Source: Paracyclopina nana
Taxonomy: Eukaryota > Arthropoda > Copepoda > Cyclopoida > Cyclopettidae
Length of the DNA: 64,000 nucleotides
Assembly: GCA_019096065.1 (NCBI GenBank)
Contig: JAGUCH010000008.1
Location: forward strand, 5,585,001-5,649,000
Direction: 5' to 3'
Shown: positions 1 through 10,600 of the stretch, one piece after another
Layout: every line of letters starts with the position of its first letter
Numbering within the stretch: the stretch's first letter is position 1
Notes under the pieces: generated by a model
The model's database searches: none
What the model was told of the DNA's origin: nothing
What the model saw: the letters and a program-made list of their open reading frames with translations, nothing else
Made by a program: the position numbers and the translations under genes

Positions 1-2
1 AA

Positions 3-3000
3 TCATACGTATCTGAAGTTCCAATACGCCTCAACAACGTCAAATCAAGAGCACTCATCGACAGCGGTAATACGTGGAGGTCGGTCATCTCCTCCACGCT
101 TGCAACCAAATTGGGGTTCACAAAAGCTCAACTTGCGCCCCTGATAGGAGAAACTGTCAACACAGCGGGCCAAAATCAATCTCTAGAAATACTCGGCGAG
201 GTACCGAAACCATTGATGCTTCACATCGGCACCTACCCGCAACCTTTCCCATTTCGACCAGCTGTCATAGCTAACCTCACCATGGACGTCAACCTGTCGG
301 GGCCCTTCATGAAAGCCCACGACATAGACCAGCTACATAGTGCCAACTCGCTCCGCATTCGAGGACGAATGATCAAGTTGGCAGGGGGGACACTTAATGA
401 AAATGACAGTCGCGCCATCAACGTCCATGCCGTCTACACACGGGGTGAAACCACAGTGGGGCCAATGTCTTGTTGCGCCATTCCCGCAAAAATCCCCACC
501 TGGGCCCGATCGCCGCACATCGATGGGATTGTTGAAGGATCAGGGGACTTCATGGAGGCCACTGAGCTGCACCCCTGGCAGCGAGCCCTCATCCGACCAG
601 ATGAAAAGGGCAACTGCGTTGTCGGGGTTATCAACACTACCGCAGAGCCTCTCATTATCCACAACAACACCCGGTACGGGCAAGTTGAAGGCTTGAGGCG
701 AGTACCCACCGTGGCCAAGCTGGCAGCTGGAAGCTACGTAGCCAAGCTCGAGGGGGCCCAAACCCGGCCGCAGGGCCAGTACACGGCCGAGATGGCCCAA
801 ACCTTCATTCAAGAATTCGACCTAGAAAACAACGACATCTTGAACACCCCTCAGCTAAAAGCTCGCACCTTGGCCCTGCTGCTACAATACCAGGACACCT
901 TCAGCCTCGATGGGTCCTCGGGCCAAACCGACTTGGCCGAGCACCGCATCGATATCATCCCGGGTACTCAGCCCATTAACATCCGCCGGCGGCCCATCAA
1001 CCCGCACTTGCAGAAGTCGCTAGAAGAACAAGTCCAGAAATGGCTCCAGGAAGGCATCATCGTCCCTATTCAGTCGCCCTGGTGCGCGCCGCTGGTTCCG
1101 GTCACCAAGAAGAATGGAAAGACCCGGTGGTGCGTAGATTACCGCGCACTGAACAAGGTAACCATCGTCGACACGCATCCCATTGGCGACATTCGGGATA
1201 ACCTCAATCGGCTGGCGCACTCGCAAGTATTCTCTACCCTGGATACGACGGGAGCCTTTCACCACGTTCCCGTGAGGGCCGAGGACATCCCGAAGACAGC
1301 ATTCGCGGCCAATCACTCGACGTACGCATTCGCCTACATGCCGTTCGGCCTCACCAACGCGCCCCGGACGTATGCGCGCCTCATCCAGCGGGTCTTGGAA
1401 GGGATCCCATACGACATTGCCTTGCCATACCTCGACGACGTGCTGATCCACAGCCGCAATGTAGAATCTCACTTCGGCCACCTGCAACGGGTACTGGACG
1501 CCCATCAACGGGCTGGCCTCAAACTGCAACCATCCAAATGCCACCTGTTTCGCCGTCGCATCACGTACCTTGGGCACGTCATCACCCCTGAGGGCCTCTC
1601 TGTGGTCCCCGAGTACATCGACGTGGTCAGGAAGTGGCCCCTGCCACGAACCCGGCGGCAGCTACGCATCTTCCTGGGAAAGTGCGGCTATTACCGGTCC
1701 TTCATCAAGGATTACCAGAAGGTCGCCAAGGCGTTGACGGACAAACTCAGCCGGGAAGAAGATGTTCCCGACACCGCCGAGTTCGAACCCCCGCTGGAAT
1801 ACGTTGCCGCTTTTGAGGAGCTTAAGAAGCGGCTGTGCATGGCGCCCATCCTGGCTTTCCCCGATTTTGAGAGCCCGCAGCCATTCATCCTGGATACCGA
1901 CTGGAGCGGGGACAACCAGTGCGTGGGGGCCGTCCTGTCGCAAGTACAAGGGGGAAAGGAGCGAGTCATCCTCTTTGGGGCCAAGAAGCTGACCCGGAGC
2001 CAGGCTAACTACTCCGCCACCCAAGGGGAACTCGCTGCCGTCATCATCTGGCTGCGCAAGTGGCGGTATTACCTCCAATATCGGCCTTTCATCCTCCGCA
2101 CGGACCATGCCGCCCTGCAATGGATTCGCACCATGGAGGAGCCCCGTAGCATGCTTGCCAGGTGGCTGGAGACCATCAGCCAGTTTGACTTCAAGGTCGT
2201 CCACCGGGCCGGAACCAAGCACGCCAACGCCGACGCCCTGAGCCGCGCCGAGCACGTCACCGACACCGAGGGCACGGACGTGTCCAATGAGAGCTGCGCG
2301 GGCGTCCAAGCGATGATAGCCTCGGCCGAGGCCGCCCTGGACATGGCCAACCCCGCCGAGTGGATCCAGGGGCAGACAGAGGACGAGGATTTGCAACTGG
2401 TGCGGCGACTGATCAGCCAGCAGAGCCGACCGAGCCCTGAGCACAAAGAGGCCGCCTCCCATCGAGGCAAGATCCTGCTGGGCCTCTTTGACAGCCTCTA
2501 CCTGGATGATCAAGGTCTCCTTCGGTACAAGAAGGAAGAAGGGCAAGGCCGAGAGGCTCGCCACCTGGTCGTGGTTCCTCGATCCTCGGAAGAAGGGCTA
2601 GTGAGGCACATTCACGAAACCATGGGTCATCAGGGCAGAGACACCACTGTTGACCGGGTCTCCCGCCGGTTCTACATGCCTAACGCCACCCGAGTTGCCG
2701 CGGAGGTCGTGGCTACCTGCCGCACCTGCCAGAAACATCAGCCGGAGACCGCGGACCAACGTCACTCACTGCATTCTCACCGGGCGGGCTATCCATGGCA
2801 AAGGGTCGCCATCGACTACGTGGGGCCTCTCAAGCCCCCTGTCGACGGACATCAGTACCTCTTCACCGTACGCGACCTCTTCAGCCGATGGATCGAGGCT
2901 TTCCCATGCGCCTCGGCCAACGCTGACACCGCCGTGAGGTTCCTGACCTCAGAGATCATCCCGCGATATGGGCTAATGGAGAACCTCCATTCTGACCGAG

Positions 3001-4145
3001 GCACCCACTTCACCGCCGCCCTGTTCCAGCAAGTAGCCAAAGCACTAGGTGTCCGGCACTCTACCACGCCGGCCTACAACCCTAAGTCTAACTGGGTTGA
3101 ACGGGCCCACCGGGACCTCAACGGCCTCCTGGCCAAACTGGTCTGCGGGCGACCATCCCGCTGGAAGGAAGTACTGCCCGTCGCCCTGTTTATCATGCGC
3201 ACCACCAAATGCCGCATGACCGGCTACGCCCCGTATGAACTGCTATTTGGGCGGCCTGCCACCTCGCAACTGGACCTTCTGTTTGGAGACCCCCAACCAC
3301 TTCTGAGAGAGGCCTCTGAGGCCGGGCAAGTTGCCCAGGCCCTCAAGGCTCGAATCCAAGCAGCCCATGAATGGGCCCGAAAGAACATGGCCACATCGAT
3401 CAACCGACAAAGGATGGCTTACCACAAGGACAAAACGACGTATGTCCCGGGGCAACAGGTGTGGCTGTACACGCCCACCGTGGCCCGCCACATCTCCAAG
3501 AAGCTCCAAACCTTCTGGTCAGGCCCCTGGACCATACTTAGGAAGGTCAACGATGTGACCTTCGAGATCTTGCCTGACCCCTCATGGATTCGAAAGAAGT
3601 CCGAGGTCGTCTCGATCGACAGGCTCAAATTGTACCGGGCAACGGCGGAAGATGCCCACGATGGCAATGCCGGCAACCCGCCGCCAGCCAATGCAGATCT
3701 ATCCATGCGAGGTGATGAGTTTGCTGAAGATGTTGCGCTCCCTTCCGATGATGAAGGCGACAGTGAGAACAACATCGAGCTCCCAACAACCGGCCACGAA
3801 ACGGTATCAGCACCGTCACCTCGGGAAACACGGTACCGCAAACGTAGGACCCAGGCGGAAATGCTGCAACAAGAAACAGCAGATTTCTTGGGGGCCGAAG
3901 TTGAAGTTGCCCATGGAGCATCATCTCCTGCAACCAGAACCAGATCACGCTCAGGCCAGAAATCAGACCAACCAGACCCAGAGCTACCTCCGCTGGCACC
4001 AATCAACATGCCGCCATACAGACCCCTGGTAGCACAGCCTACGGTCACAATGCCACAATTCAGGCCACTGCCTGAAATGAGCGATTCTGAGAATGATGAT
4101 TTTGCTACACCAACAAATTCGAGCAGTGCTTCAAGCACAGAATAG
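3..4145 (+). CDS. Retroelement pol polyprotein (protease-RT-RNaseH-integrase), 5' end outside window
   Basis: The frame is open from the first bases of the window, so the protein is partial on the left. Near bases 50-65 it reads ALIDSGNT, the active-site loop of a retropepsin. Reverse transcriptase follows, with the YLDDVLIHS catalytic box near base 1430, the RNase H start DTDWSGDNQCVGAVLSQ near 1895, and the integrase HHCC zinc finger (H and H near 2610-2625, CRTCQ near 2720). The integrase core has a first Asp in VAIDYVGPL, a second in HSDRG and a Glu in the NPKSNWVERAHRD segment. The C-terminal tail after about base 3650 is acidic, low in complexity and has no recognised domain. The gypsy assignment rests on domain order and motif form. 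Confidence 0.92.
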   Translation, partial: SYVSEVPIRLNNVKSRALIDSGNTWRSVISSTLATKLGFTKAQLAPLIGETVNTAGQNQSLEILGEVPKPLMLHIGTYPQPFPFRPAVIANLTMDVNLSGPFMKAHDIDQLHSANSLRIRGRMIKLAGGTLNENDSRAINVHAVYTRGETTVGPMSCCAIPAKIPTWARSPHIDGIVEGSGDFMEATELHPWQRALIRPDEKGNCVVGVINTTAEPLIIHNNTRYGQVEGLRRVPTVAKLAAGSYVAKLEGAQTRPQGQYTAEMAQTFIQEFDLENNDILNTPQLKARTLALLLQYQDTFSLDGSSGQTDLAEHRIDIIPGTQPINIRRRPINPHLQKSLEEQVQKWLQEGIIVPIQSPWCAPLVPVTKKNGKTRWCVDYRALNKVTIVDTHPIGDIRDNLNRLAHSQVFSTLDTTGAFHHVPVRAEDIPKTAFAANHSTYAFAYMPFGLTNAPRTYARLIQRVLEGIPYDIALPYLDDVLIHSRNVESHFGHLQRVLDAHQRAGLKLQPSKCHLFRRRITYLGHVITPEGLSVVPEYIDVVRKWPLPRTRRQLRIFLGKCGYYRSFIKDYQKVAKALTDKLSREEDVPDTAEFEPPLEYVAAFEELKKRLCMAPILAFPDFESPQPFILDTDWSGDNQCVGAVLSQVQGGKERVILFGAKKLTRSQANYSATQGELAAVIIWLRKWRYYLQYRPFILRTDHAALQWIRTMEEPRSMLARWLETISQFDFKVVHRAGTKHANADALSRAEHVTDTEGTDVSNESCAGVQAMIASAEAALDMANPAEWIQGQTEDEDLQLVRRLISQQSRPSPEHKEAASHRGKILLGLFDSLYLDDQGLLRYKKEEGQGREARHLVVVPRSSEEGLVRHIHETMGHQGRDTTVDRVSRRFYMPNATRVAAEVVATCRTCQKHQPETADQRHSLHSHRAGYPWQRVAIDYVGPLKPPVDGHQYLFTVRDLFSRWIEAFPCASANADTAVRFLTSEIIPRYGLMENLHSDRGTHFTAALFQQVAKALGVRHSTTPAYNPKSNWVERAHRDLNGLLAKLVCGRPSRWKEVLPVALFIMRTTKCRMTGYAPYELLFGRPATSQLDLLFGDPQPLLREASEAGQVAQALKARIQAAHEWARKNMATSINRQRMAYHKDKTTYVPGQQVWLYTPTVARHISKKLQTFWSGPWTILRKVNDVTFEILPDPSWIRKKSEVVSIDRLKLYRATAEDAHDGNAGNPPPANADLSMRGDEFAEDVALPSDDEGDSENNIELPTTGHETVSAPSPRETRYRKRRTQAEMLQQETADFLGAEVEVAHGASSPATRTRSRSGQKSDQPDPELPPLAPINMPPYRPLVAQPTVTMPQFRPLPEMSDSENDDFATPTNSSSASSTE

Positions 4146-4285
4146 CAGACGAATGAGCAGCACAACGAAAAGACGGCCGCAAAATTTTGGGGGCCCCCCT
4201 AAGTATACTTTGAAAATTCTGCGGCTTGAAAGAAAGCGCAATTAATAAAGAAATAATAGCAGCACAAACCGGCAGGTGTACAATA

Positions 4286-6661
4286 ATGAGGCAGCATGTC
4301 AACACGTTTCCTTTACTCTCTTTTCCAGAAGCAATGTACTTCACAATACTGATGACGTTCACACTACTACTCGAGGTGCCAAGCGCACAACCCCGGCCTC
4401 AACCTGCTCTACAGGAAGGAGGAGACGGACCACCTGAAGACCCGGCTGCCACCTTCACGGTGTTTGACTGCGAGTCACCAAAATCAACCCACGAGAGCGT
4501 CGACTTGAATGACCCGGACGAATGCGATGATATCGGCACCACCTATGAATCGGCTGTCAACATCACCGTGCAGGTGCTGCAGACTGCGACGACCAAACCC
4601 GTCGCCGCCCACCGTTGCCACGTGACCCTGACCCGCGAAGTGACCAGATGTGGGTTCGACAGCGTCAGCTATGGGACTCAGATCGTTGCTTACCACCAGC
4701 CCTATACCGTGTCACCCCAGGCCTGCCGCAAGGCGGTGGAACGGGGCTACCTGATCGTCGAGGGCCAACGGGTGAATGTGACCCTCAACGTGCCCGCCAA
4801 CCTGGCTTACTTCTCTCGAGGAGGTCTTGACGGAGACCACCGATGCAGGACCATGTCATTCAGCCACAACGGTGTCATGTATCACCGCTCTTACGAGCAG
4901 ACCCGGATCGACGCCCTTGTCACCGCTGTCTATGGAAAACTGCACACCAGCTCTGGACGAGTGGTGTTCGATAATCACATCGTGGCCAACTACCGGGACA
5001 AGATCGTCCACGACACGCTCGAAGGCACCATGGTATGGGAAGCTCATGACACCACCTGCATGGAAGAGACCTCTGAGGTCTATCAAGGGCCCGCTTCACT
5101 ATACCCGCACCAGAACTCCACCATGCTAGGTCAGGTGGGGGATCTGCTCCTGATTGCCCGCGAAGAGGAATCCAGGTACGCCGGATTTGTCCTTAAGGGG
5201 GTCCAGTCGACCTGCCAGCGGCGGGTCTTCCGGACTCAGCTGAGGGACTTTGCAGTCGTCCTTCTCCGCCCGGGCGAGGCTCCCATCGCCGCGTCGACCC
5301 ACCTGACGGAAGAGGTCCACCACGCTCACGTGCAAACCCAACTGGCTTTCCTGCACGCCGAGCACGCCCTGCATCTCGACGACCGGTTCAAATTCCTGCA
5401 GGACCTCATCTGCAAGAATGAGCGGAGCATCCTGCACACCAAGCTGCAGGACATGGCCAGCGGTGGGTCCTCCTACGCCACGCTTGACTCCCACGGGCCC
5501 GGCCATTTGGTCACCCGGGCCGGGGCGGTCGCCTACATCACCAGCTGCTACCCGATGCAGGCCATGACGCGTGCCTTCCCTAACTGCACGCAGGAGATCC
5601 CCGTGTTGGTCGGGAACCACTCCCGGTTCGCGGATCCCCTCTCCTTCATCTTGGTGGACCGGCCCAGCATCATACCCTGCGACGCCATCACGCCTGTGAA
5701 GTGGAGGATCCAGGGACATTGGATGTGTGCTACTCCTAGCATCCACTCCTGCACGCCGCCATCGCAATTGGACCCCACCTCCGATCGACAACATGGACGC
5801 CCCTACGAGATCGGTCGGGGCCTAGGAGGCGGTATCTACTCCGCCCAGCAGCAGGCCGAGCACGCCCTCTACCTGCAGCTGTACCACGCGCGCGAGGCCG
5901 TGGTCACCACTCTGACGTCCAACGTCCTGAGGAACAGCTTCGCACGCGGATCGGGGGCCACCACCCTCTGGTCCGAGGACGACATCGACATGATGGTTGA
6001 CCAGGTGGGCAACGCCCTCATCCCCTTCTTTTCGACCGTAGGGAAATACTGGAGCTACATGACCGGAGGTTTGGTGATCCTGGGCCTCATCAAGATCATC
6101 CTAGGCTCTATCATCCGTATGATCATCCTGTATCGCCGCCGGGGGCTGGGGTGGTGGTTGATGTATGGCCTGTGGCACACTGCCTTCATGGCTGTCGAAC
6201 TCCCCTGGCGCATGGTAGCCAACCTGGGTAACGACGGACCCTTGTTCCCTGGCGACGACGATGAGGATGATGGTCACCCGGATTTCCGGCGCCGACCTCG
6301 CTGGAAGCGAGACCACCGAGAACGAGCGGCCACCGAGCTCAGTGACTTCACCGTGCAAGATGGTTCGGAAACGGGAGAGAAAGACCCTTTGGATGCTCCT
6401 GACAAGTCGACATCGCCCCTCAAGGCTCTCCGCCGGTGGACGCGGCCCGACAAGGAGACCCAAGCATATCAGGACCTCCAAGCCCAGATCCGTACGATTC
6501 ACCAGCAGTACACGGATCTATACGGGGTCCTTCAGCAGACCCTTCCCCAGGCACGCGTGGTTGACGCGAATGGGACCCAGCCCAGCGCTCCCGCCATGGA
6601 GGGTCCCCCTCGAGGCTCCCTGCTAGACCTGACTCAATCCGTCACTGCGAGGACACAGTAA
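4286..6661 (+). CDS. Envelope-like glycoprotein of the retroelement
   Basis: This long open frame sits just downstream of pol, as env does in errantivirus-like gypsy elements, where it is normally made from a spliced message. The first ATG is at 4286; a second in-frame ATG at 4334 starts a strong signal peptide (MYFTILMTFTLLLEVPSA), so either could be the real start. The ectodomain is cysteine-rich with several Asn-X-Ser/Thr sites. One clear membrane segment near bases 6058-6130 is followed by a basic and acidic cytoplasmic tail. The pattern of cysteines and segments such as CGFDSVSYG and GLGGGIYSAQQ recall glycoproteins of chuviruses, which arthropod retroelements are known to have captured. 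That link is from memory and not tested; the membrane-glycoprotein reading is firm. Confidence 0.75.
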   Translation: MRQHVNTFPLLSFPEAMYFTILMTFTLLLEVPSAQPRPQPALQEGGDGPPEDPAATFTVFDCESPKSTHESVDLNDPDECDDIGTTYESAVNITVQVLQTATTKPVAAHRCHVTLTREVTRCGFDSVSYGTQIVAYHQPYTVSPQACRKAVERGYLIVEGQRVNVTLNVPANLAYFSRGGLDGDHRCRTMSFSHNGVMYHRSYEQTRIDALVTAVYGKLHTSSGRVVFDNHIVANYRDKIVHDTLEGTMVWEAHDTTCMEETSEVYQGPASLYPHQNSTMLGQVGDLLLIAREEESRYAGFVLKGVQSTCQRRVFRTQLRDFAVVLLRPGEAPIAASTHLTEEVHHAHVQTQLAFLHAEHALHLDDRFKFLQDLICKNERSILHTKLQDMASGGSSYATLDSHGPGHLVTRAGAVAYITSCYPMQAMTRAFPNCTQEIPVLVGNHSRFADPLSFILVDRPSIIPCDAITPVKWRIQGHWMCATPSIHSCTPPSQLDPTSDRQHGRPYEIGRGLGGGIYSAQQQAEHALYLQLYHAREAVVTTLTSNVLRNSFARGSGATTLWSEDDIDMMVDQVGNALIPFFSTVGKYWSYMTGGLVILGLIKIILGSIIRMIILYRRRGLGWWLMYGLWHTAFMAVELPWRMVANLGNDGPLFPGDDDEDDGHPDFRRRPRWKRDHRERAATELSDFTVQDGSETGEKDPLDAPDKSTSPLKALRRWTRPDKETQAYQDLQAQIRTIHQQYTDLYGVLQQTLPQARVVDANGTQPSAPAMEGPPRGSLLDLTQSVTARTQ

Positions 6662-6679
6662 CCTTCTAGCGTGGGGTGA

Positions 6680-6924
6680 TGTAGCAGGGAGCGTGTCGGC
6701 CTACGGGTCGACCGCTCGCTGCGCGCGCTCGCCTCGGGCGCGCGGTAGTATAACGAGTAGTATAGTGTGATCATCAGTAAAGGAAATAAATTCACCGCAT
6801 TGACACGTGTTGTCTGCGGCCCAAAGACTGACCTCTGCTAGCCTCCAGGCCCGTCCCCGCTTGACGTAGCCTAGATACGAGTAGTGGCTTGATAAGTCAC
6901 AGTAGTATATCTCGACCTACTACA
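6680..6924 (+). repeat. 3' LTR of the gypsy element
   Basis: A segment of about 245 bases follows env. It starts TGTAGCAG and ends CTACTACA, so its ends form the usual short TG...CA inverted repeat. A purine-rich run (GTGGGGTGA) lies immediately upstream, as a polypurine tract should, and an AATAAA polyadenylation signal is inside near 6785. The partner 5' LTR is outside the window, so the exact ends are inferred from these signals. Confidence 0.65.
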
Positions 6925-7083
6925 TAATGCATGCTGCAATCTTTGCTTACTTTTGGCTACAAGCAAAATGCACAAAAATTCAACAATCAATATGACCAAA
7001 TAATGGCTCATTGAAAGGCGGTGAATAATTTGCTTTCTTGCTGTGCGCTGCATTTGGTATGTCCAAAAAGGAAATAAAAATTT

Positions 7084-7156
7084 CGATCGTGACAGGACTC
7101 GAACCTGCAATCCTCAGATCCGAAGTCTGATGCCTTATCCATTAGGCCACACGACC
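7084..7156 (-). tRNA. tRNA-Arg (anticodon TCG), copy 1
   Basis: Read on the minus strand this is a complete 73-base cloverleaf with G discriminator. The acceptor stem GGTCGTG pairs with CACGATC, the D-arm contains the B-loop GGATAAGG pattern, the anticodon loop is CTTCGGA giving TCG, and the T-arm carries GGTTCGAGTCC (B box). A run of T residues follows the 3' end, as expected for an RNA polymerase III terminator. No intron is present. Confidence 0.95.
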
Positions 7157-7388
7157 CTACTTTTAAATTACCTTCATTTTTATTTATAATAAGAGTAAAA
7201 AATAAGCTTACCTGATAAAGCTCTTAATCTAAGGCATAATGCAATCTTTGCTTACTTTTGGCTACAAATAAAATGCACAAAAATTCAACAATCAATATGA
7301 CCAAAAAATGTCTCATTGAATGGCGGTGTATAATTTGCTTTCTTGGAGTGCGCTCCATTTGGTCTGTCCAATTAGGAAATAAAAATTT

Positions 7389-7461
7389 CGATCGTGACAG
7401 GACTCGAACCTGCAATCCTCAGATCCGAAGTCTGATGCCTTATCCATTAGGCCACACGACC
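7389..7461 (-). tRNA. tRNA-Arg (anticodon TCG), copy 2
   Basis: The sequence is identical to copy 1 across all 73 bases and sits at the same place in the second tandem unit. A, B boxes, anticodon and downstream T-run are all conserved, so this copy should be active. Confidence 0.95.
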
Positions 7462-7600
7462 CTACTTATCAATAGTCCTCATTTTTATTTATAATAACAG
7501 CAAAAAATAAGCTTACCTGATAAAGCTCTTAATCTTAGGTATGCTATCTTTGCTTACTTTTGGCTACAAACAAAATGCACAAAGATTCAATCAATATGTA

Positions 7601-10600
7601 TTTAGGATTGTTTAAGTTAGACGCACTGTGGAACTTGGGGGGGTAACAAGGGACATTTGTTTTGGGAATTTTTCGTTGAACCCAGACATCGAGATGACTG
7701 TAGGATCTTTTCTGCCAACGTGACTGGAATGTTGGCATCGAAATGAGCTGCTTTTCTCTCCTCTCCTCCACCAATTTTCCTGGATCCAGTTTCACCCTCT
7801 TTTTTAGTGTTAATGAAATGAAAGCATCACTTCAAATCAATTAGAGCCTCTGGATGGAGAGCAACCCTTTCAAAGTACAGTGAGTCCTAATTTTTCTTAA
7901 TTGGCAAGGAGTTCCTAATTCATGAAAAATAGTCTTTAAGCAAATTAAGCCATTAGTGACTTTCTCTGTTGAAAAAATGCCTTTTTGGACACCCTGTACT
8001 GAATTATGAATAACCTTTTGGCACCCTCCTTGCACGTATAGCATTTTTGGCTGGCATGAAATAGCTGATATTCCCTCAGCTTCGTTCAAATTTCGAATTT
8101 TTTACGTTGAGGAAACAAAAGGGTGGTTGTGCAGGAATATGAAATTTGAGTAGTGCCCATGACAACTGTGACATGGCAATTTTGCGGTCTACCACAACAT
8201 CACGGTGATACACACGGAGCAATCAAGAAAAGCTTGCATGGTTTGCTACAGTGGCTGTGGGGTGAAACAACAAAGTTGGCCACCAGACATGATAACAAAT
8301 CTGGGCGAAAAAAATAATGAATTTCCCCCTCATTCTTGCATCCCATTTCTTATCTTGAAATCTGAACTGCAGACTGTTAAAAGAAAATTAAGTGGGGTCG
8401 ACAGCTTTCATTTCTCTCCTCGATGGCTGCATTATGACGCTAAATTAAGATATAAAGCACAGATTTTTTATTACTATAAAATTACTTGGTTTTCTCAAAT
8501 GATCTGTTGATGAGATTTTGGTTGCTGTATCTCACATTTATTAAGTTTCGCGAATAGACATTACTAAAAAAGAGGGGAAAATATTAAAACGTCAAGGCAG
8601 CTTCCATCTTGATTTTTTAAGGCAGCACAAAAGTCTGCGGATTATCTTTATCCAATCCTTTCTCGTCAAAATTCCACGCGGTTTCGGTAACTTAATTATT
8701 ACCGACAACAAAAGAGAGAGAGAGGGGAAAGTTGATCTGCATATTTCAATTGAATTTGCCTAATCAGTTGATTAGAGGGGAACGACATAAAATTCTGCTA
8801 TGAGTCACAACATTGTTGTTTTTGTCTCCAAGAAATCATCCATCATTGCAAAGCTTGATATCAATAACGAGCCCCATTTCCTCGATGTGAGGCAAACAAA
8901 GAAATAAGTCACATTTTCCGATTTCCTTTCTCATTATAAAAGACCAATCATCCATGTATCAACCCAATTGTATCCCATGTAATAGCTCAGATTATTGTGC
9001 CATTCAGCAATTTTGTAACTACATTTACTTTGAATGCTTCAATTGCAGCAATTACTTAAATACGCATGTGTTAATCATTTACTAAATTAGTGAAAATGTT
9101 TGAGAGATCAAACTTTTTCCTTTGATGTTCAAAACAGTTCAATTTCACGTAAACAGATTATAATTGCAATCAAGTCTCATTAAACTGCATTTAAATAATC
9201 TTCGTATTTCCTGAAAAAAGGTAGAAAAATGTAATTTAGATGAACATCACACTAGTCTTGAACTTAACCCCTGCAATGCATTTTCGGTCACGTACTATAA
9301 TTCACCAGACATATTAGAAGTCTATGAATGGCAGCTGAGCACTTGTTTGGTTTCCCTTGGGGGAATAGAACTCTGAAATTCATAGAAGAAGCATGAGTTT
9401 AATTAGTCACTTTAAGGATTTGCACCCCACAGCCACTCGCCCAGTGTGCTGTACTGTATCTGAGACTAATCCATTTTTGAGCTGCAGATTGGCAGTAGTC
9501 GACCTTTCTCATAATCAATCTTCATTGCGGAAGAGGGATCAGGACTACAAAAGGAAAGCTTTCACTTTGCCAATTTAGGAATATATCTCTTTGCTCCTGA
9601 GCTACAGAAGCAGAAGGGAAACAAAGACTTTTTTCACTGATTTTTTGCCATGATTCATGGCTCGTAATTGCGTTACGCACTCACCAGGGATTCCCATATT
9701 AGAGAGAGGGATGAAAAAAGCAAGACTGAAAATGGCGGCTTTCCTCATTTGTGCATAATGCTTAAAGTGGAGAACGAATGAAAAAAAGGTGAACAAAGCT
9801 GGAAAAACGATCACACTTCAAAAGCGTTTTTTCCAGCTGCTCTGCGCGAATAATGGAAATCCACTTCATTAAACATGAATGACATCAAGGTACATCTATA
9901 TATCTGAGTTCCTCAACTCTCGCGAGATTATTCAAATGAGATTATTATGATTGAAATTGAATAGGAAAGCGCTACACCTAATAGGTATGAGTGCGTGCGC
10001 CCGCCGGGAATCGGTGTAAACAACAACAACCACGTGCGCGCGTCAGCTGACCCAAAATAAAAACAAAGAGGAAAGGCATGAACTAATGTTGCTGACCCTG
10101 AAACTTGTATTATTATAGAAGTATGAAGGCTATTTGCATTATTGTTGCAAACAATCCAATTTGCTGTTGTAGCATTAGAGGATTCATTTGCTGTTCAAAC
10201 ATGTACTAGTAGTAGAGAAAAGTGCTTTCTCTCATTATATACCAGTAAGGTATCCAACAGAGCATCTTTCCATGTTTACTTACAAATGTTTGCGGAAAAA
10301 TGAGGGTGGATGTCCAAATAACCTCACCCCCCTCAAGGCACAGTGATCTCTATTGGGTGCTTGTCATTTTCACCCTCTTCAGAGTATCCTGCTGATTTCA
10401 CCGAACAGCTCATCTACCAAAATAGAAAAGACTCGAGTAGATGACCACATTCTTGACATTTCATTCCCTTGTTGTTTGTGAACATTTGGCCTAATCCGAG
10501 TTAGCTCTCAACCCCATATCTCAGCTAATATACTATAATTTGGTTCTATAGCTGAAATGTGCGTGCTTATACCTTATTTTTCAACTATGGAGGTGCAAAT

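Larger units (their letters stand above)
1..6924 (+). mobile_element. Ty3/gypsy LTR retroelement with envelope-like gene (3' part)
   Basis: The visible order is retropepsin, reverse transcriptase, RNase H, integrase, a separate envelope-like reading frame, then an LTR. This order is the Ty3/gypsy (Metaviridae) arrangement, of the kind that carries an env gene. The gag region and 5' LTR lie left of the window. Both visible reading frames are open along their length, so the visible part looks whole, which suggests a young insertion; the missing half cannot be judged. The element is much richer in GC than the host DNA to its right, and the composition changes sharply at the LTR end near 6924. 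It lies immediately beside a tandem tRNA-Arg repeat. The envelope may have come from a chuvirus-type glycoprotein (inference, see the env entry). Confidence 0.9.
6935..7595. repeat. Tandem repeat unit (about 305 bases) carrying tRNA-Arg
   Basis: The stretch starting TGCAATCTTTGCTTAC at 6935 recurs at 7240 and, as TGCTATCTTTGC, at 7542. The first two units are near-identical over about 300 bases and each holds a tRNA-Arg gene. The third unit is cut off after about 55 bases. Differences between the units are scattered single bases, so the duplication is not very recent. The LTR retroelement ends just before the first unit. Confidence 0.85.

Noticed and set aside
1020-2564. Long minus-strand frames opposite pol
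   Set aside because: They are shadows caused by GC-rich codon use of the pol gene.
6871-7494. Several open frames with RDRTRTCNPQIRS-like peptides
   Set aside because: They are translations through the tRNA-Arg genes and their repeat flanks.
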